Origin: Polyangia bacterium
GTDB lineage: Bacteria > Myxococcota_A > Polyangia > Polyangiales > Polyangiaceae
DNA length: 8,509 nucleotides
Reading direction: 5' to 3'
NCBI GenBank assembly: GCA_030430975.1
Contig: JAUIKB010000198.1
Location: 1 to 8,509, forward strand
Below the pieces are notes generated by a model. It saw only the letters and a list, made by a program, of their open reading frames with translations, searched no databases and had not been told where the DNA came from. Below are positions 1 through 5,253 of the stretch, one piece after another. The stretch's first letter is position 1. Each line of letters opens with the position of its first letter. The position numbers and the translations under genes are program-made.

Positions 1-1
1 C

Positions 2-97
2 TACCAAGCCCCGGCCCCGGAGGCGACGCTGCCGTTATCTGCTTGTTCCGCTACGCTCCACAAACAGATAACGGCAAACAGCAAGAATTTAACTTAA
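2..97 (+). CDS. IS3-family transposase OrfB, C-terminal fragment (5' end outside window)
   Basis: The frame starting at position 2 reads YQAPAPEATLPLSA and continues to a TAA at 95-97, giving 31 residues. The Tyr-x-x-Pro-Ala-Pro-Glu-Ala pattern resembles the usual tail of IS3-family OrfB (integrase-type DDE transposase), which commonly ends shortly after a GY-x-PPAPEA-like motif. The catalytic DDE core would lie upstream of the window and cannot be checked. The last ~15 codons lie within and after a long palindrome, so the extreme C-terminus may be an appended, non-conserved tail. The IRR follows 17 bp after the stop, as expected for a compact IS. Confidence 0.6.
   Translation, partial: YQAPAPEATLPLSACSATLHKQITANSKNLT
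31..75. repeat. Long palindrome inside the orfB 3' end
   Basis: The arms 31-46 (GCCGTTATCTGCTTGT) and 60-75 (ACAAACAGATAACGGC) are complementary over 16 bp with a single C/A mismatch, around a 13-nt loop at 47-59. In RNA this would form a very stable hairpin. It is not followed by a T-run, so it does not look like an intrinsic terminator. It lies within coding sequence, just before the IS right end, and could be part of the IS or a small palindromic repeat inserted in frame. Confidence 0.75.
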
Positions 98-114
98 CCC
101 CTGGTATCACCCGC

Positions 115-126
115 GGGGGCAGGTCA
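115..126 (+). repeat. Terminal inverted repeat, right end (IRR)
   Basis: GGGGGCAGGTCA ends the upstream IS copy. Its complement aligns with the left end at 131-143 with a single-base gap (TGACCT-GCCCCC against TGACCTAGCCCCC). Ending in CA fits the IS3-family rule. Confidence 0.75.
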
Positions 127-130
127 ACCA
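127..130. other. 4-bp spacer of the IRR-IRL junction
   Basis: The four bases ACCA separate the end of one IS copy from the start of the next. A 3-4 bp spacer is typical of head-to-tail junctions made during copy-out transposition of IS3-family elements, where it derives from the flanking DNA of the donor copy. A shared 4-bp target duplication between two adjacent insertions would look the same. Confidence 0.6.
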
Positions 131-143
131 TGACCTAGCCCCC
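131..143 (+). repeat. Terminal inverted repeat, left end (IRL)
   Basis: TGACCTAGCCCCC begins the second IS copy, 80 bp upstream of orfA. It starts with TG as IS3-family ends do and mirrors the IRR at 115-126. Together with the spacer it forms an imperfect 29-bp palindrome. Confidence 0.75.
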
Positions 144-172
144 TGAAACGAGTCCGGTTGATTCTCCATAAT
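143..172 (+). promoter_or_regulatory. Candidate IS promoter for orfA
   Basis: CTGAAA at 143-148 (four of six matches to TTGACA) lies 18 bp before CATAAT at 167-172 (five of six matches to TATAAT), about 40 bp upstream of the orfA start. The -35 is weak. In IS3-family circles a stronger junction promoter can use a -35 in the IRR and a -10 in the IRL, but I see no good -35 at the right distance here. Confidence 0.3.
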
Positions 173-199
173 TTGAGTCGATTGGACGCAGAGTTTTTT

Positions 200-204
200 G
201 GAGG
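200..204 (+). promoter_or_regulatory. Ribosome binding site of IS orfA
   Basis: GGAGG, six bases before the ATG at 211, is the clearest Shine-Dalgarno in the window. It fixes the orfA start. Most chromosomal genes here lack such a match. Confidence 0.8.
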
Positions 205-210
205 AAGGTC

Positions 211-492
211 ATGTCGAAAAGGAAGCGTTACACGGCGGAGCAGATTATTCCGAAGCTTCGCGAGGCGGAGGTGTTGATCGCCCAGGGAAGCACGCAAGCG
301 CTGGCGGCAAAGCGGATCGGCGTTTCGACGCAGACGCTGATTCGTTGGCGGAAGGAGTATGGCGGCCTGCGGATGGACCAGGCCAAGCGGCTGAAGGATC
401 TGGAAAAAGAAAACGTCCGGCTCAAGCGGCTGCTGGCCGACGCCGAACTCGACAAGGCGATCTTGCGTGAGGCCGCCTCGGGAAACTTCTAA
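211..492 (+). CDS. IS3-family transposase OrfA (helix-turn-helix protein)
   Basis: This is the 93-residue DNA-binding subunit of an IS3-family transposase; it recognises the IS ends and regulates or joins with OrfB. The opening MSKRKRYTAEQI, followed by KLREAEVL, is typical of the HTH_Tnp_1 family. The helix-turn-helix covers roughly residues 25-50, including GVSTQTLIRWRKEYGG. A leucine-zipper-like coiled coil follows at about 55-85 (LKDLEKENVRLKRLLADAEL). The protein ends with ASGNF, the usual OrfA ending of this subgroup. Length is normal and the frame is intact. The stop lies just after a GGGAAAC slippery site that would shift ribosomes into orfB. Here orfB is truncated, so OrfA may still be made but no active OrfAB transposase can come from this copy. 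The stop overlaps the end of the altered pmbA frame on the other strand by 4 bp. Confidence 0.93.
   Translation: MSKRKRYTAEQIIPKLREAEVLIAQGSTQALAAKRIGVSTQTLIRWRKEYGGLRMDQAKRLKDLEKENVRLKRLLADAELDKAILREAASGNF
480..486 (+). promoter_or_regulatory. Programmed -1 frameshift site between orfA and orfB
   Basis: G GGA AAC, read in the orfA frame, is a canonical X XXY YYZ slippery heptamer directly before the orfA stop. A -1 slip gives GGG AAA CTT CTA AGC, entering orfB (KLLSPAKRRKAVEHV). The orfB frame is closed by a stop at 468-470, so the shift must happen in this short interval. A 7-bp GC stem (493-499 with 541-547) begins six bases downstream and could stimulate slipping. Confidence 0.65.
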
Positions 493-577
493 GCCCGGCG
501 AAACGGCGTAAAGCGGTCGAGCATGTGCGAAGCGCGCTCGGCCGGGCGACCGTTTCGGAACGTCGGGCTTGCCGTGC
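483..577 (+). pseudogene. IS3-family transposase OrfB, 5' fragment
   Basis: The -1 frame relative to orfA reads KLLSPAKRRKAVEHV and then SALGRATVSERRACRA, which matches the usual start of OrfB in this IS group (LSP-x-x-RR-x-AVEHV ... VSERRACR). After the codons at 573-578 the reading no longer resembles OrfB, and the sequence becomes the antisense of pmbA. Only about 30 of an expected ~280 residues remain; the whole integrase-type DDE domain is missing. The frame stays open to about 971, but that part is a shadow of pmbA. Confidence 0.7.
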
Positions 578-1889
578 TCGTCTTCAGGTCGAGATCGCTA
601 GCGACCGCGTCGATCGATTTGAGCATCGTATCCAGGTTGGAAGAGATCGTGATTTCGCTGATCGGAAACGTGAGCTTGCCATCTTCGATCATGAAGCCCG
701 ACGCTCCTCGCGAATAATCGCCAGTGACCGAATTGAAGCCGAACCCCATCATTTCTGTGACGTAAATACCTCGGGCGGTGCTAGCGATCAATTCGTCGCG
801 AGAGATCTTGCCGGGCTGGAGGATGAAGTTCGACGTGCCGCTGCCGATCGACCCTCCGCTGCGGGTGGCGCTGCCTGTCGGCTTGAGTTCGAGCTTGCGC
901 GCCGCGTAGCAGTCCAAAAGGTACGTTTCGAGCTTGCCGCTGCTTACGACCGTGTTGCGACGCGACGGTAACCCTTCACCGTCGTAGGGGCGTGACCCAG
1001 GCGCGCGCGCGATCAGTGGATCATCGATGATGGTTACGAGATCGCTCGCCACATCGGTGCCGATTCGGTCGACCAAGTAGCTCGATTTGCGCCACAAGGC
1101 GCCGCCCGTAAGGCAGCCGGCTAGTGTGCCGATGACCGTGCGCGCCACGTCGGGGTCGAACACGACCGGAAGCTCGCCTGTTTCGATCTTGCGCGCGCCG
1201 AGCTGCCGTAGAGTGCGCCGCGCAGCCTCTTCGCCCACCGCTTCGGGTTCTTCCAGCTCTTCGAGGTGGCGGCGAGCGGTCCAGTAGAAGCCGCGTCGCT
1301 TTTTTCCGCCCTCATCTTCGGTAACCGGCGACACCACTAGCGAAGCGTATGAGCCGCGTTGCGACCCCGTGAAACCGCTCGACAATACCATCGCCGTCGT
1401 GCCGGTTACCCGCGTGAACGTGGCGCCCTCGCTAAGAGTCAATCGGTCGTCGTAGGCCAGCGCCGCGGCTTCAGCTCGTTTGGCGATCTCCAGCGCGCTG
1501 GCCGAATCGACTGCGCTGACCGATTCATCGAACAGGTCCAGCTCGGGTAGCGGCGGCTCTGCGAGCAGTTCTGGGTCCGCCGGGCCCTGCAGGGGGTCCG
1601 ATTCGCTCAGGTCGGCCAGGTCGAGCGCGTCGTCGATGAGGCGCTTCAAACCGATATCGGACATGTCGCTGGTGGAAGTCAGGGCCATCTGCTTGCCCTT
1701 CATCACGCGGAGCGCGACGCTGCGGTGCCCCGCCTCTTCGACCATTTCAGGTTCCCCGAGTCGGATCTTGGCGCTGAGTTCCCAGCCCGCTCGCGCACTG
1801 ACTTCGGCGACGTCAGCGCCGGCCGCGGTCGCTCGCTCGACGATGTCCGTGGCCAGATCGATGAGGCGCTTTTCGTCGCTAGTTGCCAT
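489..1889 (-). CDS. pmbA: TldE/PmbA-family metalloprotease subunit with IS-altered C-terminus
   Basis: PmbA/TldE is the partner of TldD in a cytoplasmic protease complex known for peptide processing (microcin B17, CcdA). Family signatures are clear: WRKSSYLVDRIG at about 266-277, a YDGEG turn at 302-306, YAARKLELKPTG at 328-339, and GDYSRGASGF at 390-399 followed by FPISEITI. The HExxxH zinc motif of TldD is absent, as expected for the PmbA side. The ATG at 1889 is preferred over upstream in-frame starts because the family N-terminus begins here. Residues 1-445, through SPTFR, look native. Residues 446-466 (NGRPAERASH..., encoded by 554-492) and the TAG stop come from IS DNA on its antisense strand, replacing the last roughly eight native residues, which normally end near MTVAG. 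The protein may still fold, but the tail is foreign. It sits 32 bp downstream of the membrane protein gene. No tldD is visible. Confidence 0.88.
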   Translation of the reverse strand: MATSDEKRLIDLATDIVERATAAGADVAEVSARAGWELSAKIRLGEPEMVEEAGHRSVALRVMKGKQMALTSTSDMSDIGLKRLIDDALDLADLSESDPLQGPADPELLAEPPLPELDLFDESVSAVDSASALEIAKRAEAAALAYDDRLTLSEGATFTRVTGTTAMVLSSGFTGSQRGSYASLVVSPVTEDEGGKKRRGFYWTARRHLEELEEPEAVGEEAARRTLRQLGARKIETGELPVVFDPDVARTVIGTLAGCLTGGALWRKSSYLVDRIGTDVASDLVTIIDDPLIARAPGSRPYDGEGLPSRRNTVVSSGKLETYLLDCYAARKLELKPTGSATRSGGSIGSGTSNFILQPGKISRDELIASTARGIYVTEMMGFGFNSVTGDYSRGASGFMIEDGKLTFPISEITISSNLDTMLKSIDAVASDLDLKTSTASPTFRNGRPAERASHMLDRFTPFRRA

Positions 1890-1921
1890 CGGCCTGAACC
1901 TGTCGCTCTTCGGTTGTGTCG

Positions 1922-2479
1922 TCAACGTTGTTCGTAGATCGAGAGTCGACGCAGCCACCGAAGCGTCCAAAAAAAACCTGCGGCGATGAGCCCGACCATC
2001 CACAGCACCGCGAACCCCAGATGGCTGCCGCTAACCTCCACCAGGCCAAAGTCTCCGTGGAACTGCGCGTGGGTGCCAAACACCGCCAGGCGAGGCAGTA
2101 GTGCTGCGGCAAAACCAACGACTGCCAGCGTCGGAGCGATCGCTAGCTTCAGCAGGTCAGCGGTCGAGCGTCGCCCTCGAACTGTCAACGTCAGACGGTA
2201 GCCCAGCGGCACAAATGCAGCGTCTGTCAACACGACAGCCATATCCACCGCGCTCGGCAGGCGTTCGGTGTCGATGACGTAAGCGTAGGCCCAGTCAGGT
2301 GCGAATGCGATGAAATAGGCGGCTGCGGGTGCGTAGACGAGCAGGCCGAAGCACGCGACGACGAGCAAGCTCCGACTGGTCTGTTCGTCACCCTGGGCCC
2401 GCACGCCAGGCGCATGTCCGGCGTAGCCGAGTAGCAGTCCGAGCAGGATCGCGACGGGAGGGCCAAGCGGTGCAGGCAC
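1922..2479 (-). CDS. Hypothetical five-helix membrane protein
   Basis: I do not recognise a named family. With a GTG start at 2479 the product is 185 residues with about five hydrophobic segments, near 8-22, 38-60, 80-100, 109-134 and 152-175, and an Arg-rich C-terminus (RWLRRLSIYEQR) that by the positive-inside rule should be cytoplasmic. The segment PDWAYAYVIDTERLPS between helices 2 and 3 and the HAQFHGDFG loop after helix 4 are the main polar parts. The GTG is chosen because the protein becomes hydrophobic immediately after it; the upstream extension is antisense to larB. The only in-frame ATG, at 2578, would overlap the larB start and add a non-hydrophobic, low-quality leader. No clear Shine-Dalgarno is seen. 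It lies 32 bp before pmbA on the same strand, so the two are probably cotranscribed. Functional link to PmbA is unknown. Confidence 0.65.
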   Translation of the reverse strand: MPAPLGPPVAILLGLLLGYAGHAPGVRAQGDEQTSRSLLVVACFGLLVYAPAAAYFIAFAPDWAYAYVIDTERLPSAVDMAVVLTDAAFVPLGYRLTLTVRGRRSTADLLKLAIAPTLAVVGFAAALLPRLAVFGTHAQFHGDFGLVEVSGSHLGFAVLWMVGLIAAGFFWTLRWLRRLSIYEQR

Positions 2480-2576
2480 GGTGGCAGTCGACCACGCCTG
2501 TCGCCCGCGGCCAACCTCGGAGCCCTTTCGAAATCGGAACGTGCGGCCCAAAAGATGTGCTGTAGACTCTCGCTGC
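2480..2576. promoter_or_regulatory. Divergent intergenic region between larB and the membrane protein-pmbA unit
   Basis: These 97 bp are the only space from which both the lar genes and the membrane protein-pmbA unit could be transcribed, so both promoters should be here. A -10-like TAGACT sits at 2563-2568, followed by only eight bases before the larB ATG. With no Shine-Dalgarno between, larB may be transcribed as a leaderless or near-leaderless mRNA. No convincing -35 is seen, and I could not pick a promoter for the minus strand. No operator-like palindrome stands out. Confidence 0.35.
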
Positions 2577-3338
2577 ATGGACGCGGCACGCATTCGCGAA
2601 CTTTTGGAGGCGGTGCGCGCTGGTGGCGCCAGCGTCGATGACGCGATCGCAGAACTAAAGACGCTGCCGGCCCAAGAACTCGGGTTCGCCTCCGTCGACC
2701 ACCACCGATCGCTGCGCCAAGGGATGCCGGAGGTGATCTTCGGCGAAGGCAAGACAACCCAGCAGATCATCGGCATCGCCGGTGCGCTCGCGCAATCGCA
2801 ACAGAACGTCCTGGTCACGAGGCTGAGCGCGGACAAGGCAGGAGCGCTGCTGGAAGCAGATGCCAGCTTTAGGTACAACGAGCTGGCACGCGTTGCGGTC
2901 AAGGAAGGCGAACCACAACGTCAACGCAACGCCACGCCGGTCATGGTCGTGACGGCAGGCACCAGTGATATTCCGGTCGCCGAAGAAGCAGCCGAGACAC
3001 TGGCGGCTTGTGGATTGGCCTACGAGCGTGTGTTCGACGTCGGCGTGGCGGGAATTCACCGGCTCACGCGGCATTTAGAGAAGCTGAGCGCGGCTCCCGT
3101 CGTCATCGTCGTCGCGGGCATGGAAGGAGCGCTTGCCAGTGTTGTGGGGGGGATGATCGGCGGGCCGGTGATCGCTGTACCGACGTCCGTCGGCTACGGC
3201 GCCTCTCTTTCTGGGTTCACCGCGCTGTTCGGCATGCTCTCGAGCTGCGCATCGGGCGTCACCGTCGTGAACATAGACAACGGATTCGGAGCAGCCATGG
3301 CGGCGCTGCGCGTCGTTGAGCGCTCCGGCGATGGCTAG
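2577..3338 (+). CDS. larB: LarB, pyridinium-3,5-biscarboxylate mononucleotide synthase
   Basis: LarB carries out the first committed step of nickel-pincer nucleotide (NPN) cofactor synthesis: it carboxylates nicotinate adenine dinucleotide at pyridine C5 and releases AMP, giving the biscarboxylate mononucleotide. The 253-residue length is usual. The C-terminal half is the PurE-like domain, with TAGTSDIPVAEEA at 126-138, FDVGVAGIHR at 153-162, AGMEGALASVVGG at 180-192, PTSVGYG at 202-208 and NIDNGFGA at 232-239, all strongly conserved in LarB. The N-terminal ~100 residues contain the family segment EVIFGEGKT at 52-60. The ATG at 2577 is chosen because the preceding in-frame extension is unlike LarB and overlaps the divergent promoter region. 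Its stop overlaps the larC start by 8 nt, implying translational coupling. LarE is not in the window. Confidence 0.95.
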   Translation: MDAARIRELLEAVRAGGASVDDAIAELKTLPAQELGFASVDHHRSLRQGMPEVIFGEGKTTQQIIGIAGALAQSQQNVLVTRLSADKAGALLEADASFRYNELARVAVKEGEPQRQRNATPVMVVTAGTSDIPVAEEAAETLAACGLAYERVFDVGVAGIHRLTRHLEKLSAAPVVIVVAGMEGALASVVGGMIGGPVIAVPTSVGYGASLSGFTALFGMLSSCASGVTVVNIDNGFGAAMAALRVVERSGDG

Positions 3339-4620
3339 CGGCCACAGCCACGGCCATGGTCACGGCCACGGCCACGGCCGCGACAGGGTTGCCGCCGACC
3401 TGCGCATTCCTCCAGCTTTGAAGTCGGGCGCGGCCAGCGGCAAGATCGTGTACCTGGACGCACCGAGCGGCATAGCCGGAGACATGACGGTGGCAGCTTT
3501 GCTCGACCTTGGAGTGCCCGCCGACGTCGTCGACGCCGCTATCGCTGCGTTGGCGATCGATGGCGTGGTGTGCCGCAGCGAAGGGACGAACATCAGCGGC
3601 ATCGTGGCGCGGCGGTTTATCGTAGAGGAGACTCAAAGGCAGGCGCAGCGGTCCTACCGTGATATCCGCGCACTCATCGAACGCGCGGATCTGCGCGACG
3701 GAGCTGCACGGCATGCGCAGGCGATCTTTGAGCGACTGGCGGCGGCTGAGGCTCAGGTCCACGGCGTGTCGATCGAGGACGTTCACTTTCACGAAGTGGG
3801 CGCCGTGGATTCCATCGTCGATATCGTGGCAGCGGCTGCTTGCCTAGCGCACCTGGAGGGCCGGCTTCTCGTGTCCCCGCTACCGTTGGGACGCGGTTTC
3901 GTTCGCTGCCAGCATGGCCGCATCCCGCTGCCGGCACCTGCGACGATCCTGTGCTTGGGGGGACTGGAGACCTACGACGGGGGTGTCGACGGTGAGCTGA
4001 TCACGCCGACCGGCGCAGCCATCGCAGGAGCGCTCGGCCGCACGGGTCGTTGGCCCAGGGGCGTGCCACTCGCGGTTGGGTATGGCGCCGGCACGCGGAC
4101 TTGGCCGGACCGGCCGAACGTGTTGCGCGCAGTGTTGGTCCAGCCGAGCGCAGACGCTCAGGTCCACGCGGTGCACATCGAAGTGACTGTGGACGATATG
4201 ACAGGTGAACTCGCGGCTCACGTCATCGAGCAGTGCGTCGGCGCCGGTGCCCTCGACGCGTGGGCAACGCCGGTCATCATGAAGAAGGGTAGACCCGGGT
4301 TGGTGCTGAGCGTGCTCTGTGAACCGGCGCGGCGTGAGGATCTGGCACAGCTGCTGCTGAACGAAACGACGTCGATCGGACTTAGATATCGAGACGTGTC
4401 GCGCACGGTGCGGCCCCGGCGTATGCATACCGTCACGACGTGTTACGGCGACGTCCCCGTCAAGATCTCAACAGGGGCGGGCGCGGCCCCGACGGTGAAG
4501 CCAGAGTTCGACGTCTGCGCGCGATTGGCCGCATCGGCGGCGGTCCCGGTTCGTGTCGTGATTGCGGCGGCCGTTCGCGCGGCGGTGGATAGCGACCCTA
4601 GTCCGGACGCTCAAGACTGA
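3331..4620 (+). CDS. larC: LarC, nickel-pincer cofactor nickel insertase (single-frame, His-rich N-terminus)
   Basis: LarC inserts nickel into the dithio-pyridinium nucleotide in a CTP-dependent reaction, completing the NPN cofactor. This 429-residue protein contains both halves in one frame, unlike Lactiplantibacillus plantarum, where larC1/larC2 are joined by frameshifting. Signatures are YLDAPSGIAGDM at 41-52, VHFHEVGAVDSIVDIV at 151-166, ELITPTGAA at 222-230, VGYGAG at 249-254, VDDMTGE at 287-293, MKKGRPG at 317-323 and TTSIGLR at 346-352. Unusually, it begins with a 35-40 residue extension carrying six His in alternating His-Gly/Ser (residues 5-16). A metal-holding role is likely but inferred. 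The ATG at 3331 lies in the overlap ATGGCTAG with the larB stop; an upstream TTG at 3316 is less likely. The 3' end overlaps the convergent thioredoxin-rhodanese gene by 23 bp. Confidence 0.95.
   Translation: MASGHSHGHGHGHGHGRDRVAADLRIPPALKSGAASGKIVYLDAPSGIAGDMTVAALLDLGVPADVVDAAIAALAIDGVVCRSEGTNISGIVARRFIVEETQRQAQRSYRDIRALIERADLRDGAARHAQAIFERLAAAEAQVHGVSIEDVHFHEVGAVDSIVDIVAAAACLAHLEGRLLVSPLPLGRGFVRCQHGRIPLPAPATILCLGGLETYDGGVDGELITPTGAAIAGALGRTGRWPRGVPLAVGYGAGTRTWPDRPNVLRAVLVQPSADAQVHAVHIEVTVDDMTGELAAHVIEQCVGAGALDAWATPVIMKKGRPGLVLSVLCEPARREDLAQLLLNETTSIGLRYRDVSRTVRPRRMHTVTTCYGDVPVKISTGAGAAPTVKPEFDVCARLAASAAVPVRVVIAAAVRAAVDSDPSPDAQD
3343..3378 (+). repeat. Imperfect hexanucleotide tandem repeat (CACGGC) encoding His-Gly
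   Basis: Six 6-bp units based on CACGGC encode alternating His with Gly or Ser at the LarC N-terminus. Some units differ at silent sites (CATGGT) or change Gly to Ser (CACAGC), so the tract is not a fresh, perfect expansion. Copy number could vary by slippage without breaking the frame. Confidence 0.8.
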
Positions 4621-5239
4621 ATCCCGCGCCCTCCCAACCGAGGACCCCGCCTTCGAGGAACGATACGGGCACGCCCTGGCTCGCGAGACGGTCCGCCAGG
4701 TCCTTCGTCTTGTCGCCCGCGCGGCAGTAAATGACCGGCGGTGCCGGCAGCATGTGCAGCTCGGCGAGTCGATTCTCGATCTCATCGATCGGCATGTTTG
4801 CGGCGCCCGCGATACGCGACCGCGCGAACACGGCGGCTTCGCGCGTGTCGACTAGGCTGATGCGGCCGCCTTTGACCAGTTCGGCGACCTCCTCCGGCTT
4901 GAGTGCGCCCTGGGCCCGCGGCAAAAACGGCTCGAGCATCTCCCGTAGCTGAGCGCGTGGGAGCGCGCCGGTCTGCGCACCGGCGGGTCGCCCTTGGGCG
5001 AACACCACGAACGTAGGTACGGACTGAACCCCAAGCGCGCGGGCGAGGGCAGGGCTCTTGTCGATATCCACGCTGACGATTTCGGCTTTCCCCTGGAGCT
5101 CGGTCGCTAGCGCTTCCAGTTCGGGCGCAACCGTTTTGCACGGGCCGCACCACGTCGCGCCAAATTCGACCAGCACGGGCAGTTCGCTCCGCATCACGCG
5201 CGCCTCGAACTCGCGCTCTGAAACCTCGGGAATCGGCAT
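4598..5239 (-). CDS. Thioredoxin-rhodanese fusion protein
   Basis: The 213-residue product has a thioredoxin domain at about 1-108 with the intact redox motif WCGPC at 30-34 and the cis-proline region SVPTF at 73-77, then a rhodanese-like domain at about 112-210 with SLVDTREAAVFA at 128-139, IAGAANMP at 143-150 and the catalytic-loop cysteine in YCRAGDKT (Cys172). Both active sites therefore look functional. Such a protein could move persulfide sulfur from rhodanese to a thiol acceptor or reduce protein disulfides; the substrate is not shown. There is no signal peptide, so it should act in the cytoplasm. The ATG at 5239 is chosen because the family N-terminus begins there; the frame is open upstream, but that part is antisense or out-of-frame permease. 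It starts 14 bp after the permease stop with no clear Shine-Dalgarno, as the last gene of the operon. Its 3' end overlaps that of larC by 23 bp. Confidence 0.92.
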   Translation of the reverse strand: MPIPEVSEREFEARVMRSELPVLVEFGATWCGPCKTVAPELEALATELQGKAEIVSVDIDKSPALARALGVQSVPTFVVFAQGRPAGAQTGALPRAQLREMLEPFLPRAQGALKPEEVAELVKGGRISLVDTREAAVFARSRIAGAANMPIDEIENRLAELHMLPAPPVIYCRAGDKTKDLADRLASQGVPVSFLEGGVLGWEGAGFSLERPD

Positions 5240-5253
5240 GCGGCGATCTGTAG

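Larger units (their letters stand above)
1..126 (+). mobile_element. Right end of an IS3-family (IS407-like) insertion sequence
   Basis: This is the terminal part of an IS copy that begins before the window. It contains the last codons of orfB (2-97), a strong palindrome (31-75) and a right terminal inverted repeat ending in AGGTCA at 126. The ending matches the TG...CA termini of IS3-family elements, and its complement, TGACCTGCCCCC, resembles the left end that starts 4 bp further on. Family assignment rests on the ends, the orfB C-terminal peptide and the adjacent orfA; I cannot name the exact IS. Confidence 0.75.
131..575 (+). mobile_element. Left-end fragment of an IS3-family (IS407-like) insertion sequence
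   Basis: This copy has an intact left end, leader, ribosome binding site and complete orfA, then the first ~30 codons of orfB before similarity stops. A full element of this group is roughly 1.2-1.3 kb, so about two thirds is missing, including the DDE catalytic domain and right end. The fragment joins the antisense of the pmbA 3' end somewhere in 552-577, where the sequence is readable both as orfB and as antisense pmbA. It cannot transpose on its own. Confidence 0.75.

Noticed and set aside
31..75. Palindrome as an intrinsic transcription terminator
   Set aside because: The stem is strong but is followed by AAACAGCAAG rather than a T-run on either strand, and it lies inside a reading frame.
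525..971. Long open frame continuing orfB across the breakpoint (148 residues)
   Set aside because: After about 577 the reading is the antisense shadow of pmbA and no longer resembles a transposase; it is open only because of GC-rich codon use.
1890..2003. N-terminal extension of pmbA (38 extra residues)
   Set aside because: The extension overlaps the end of the upstream membrane protein gene and does not resemble PmbA, whose normal N-terminus starts at the ATG at 1889.
2480..2902. Extended 326-residue form of the membrane protein
   Set aside because: The first 140 residues are antisense to larB and low in complexity (Ser/Ala-rich), with no hydrophobic or domain signal. The GTG at 2479 gives a sensible membrane protein.
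3343..3378. CRISPR-like or regulatory tandem repeat
   Set aside because: The units are 6 bp, have no spacers and stay in frame as His-Gly codons, so this is a coding microsatellite.
3880..4428. Minus-strand 182-residue open frame inside larC
   Set aside because: It is fully antisense to the highly conserved central and C-terminal part of larC, has no recognisable domain and no Shine-Dalgarno.
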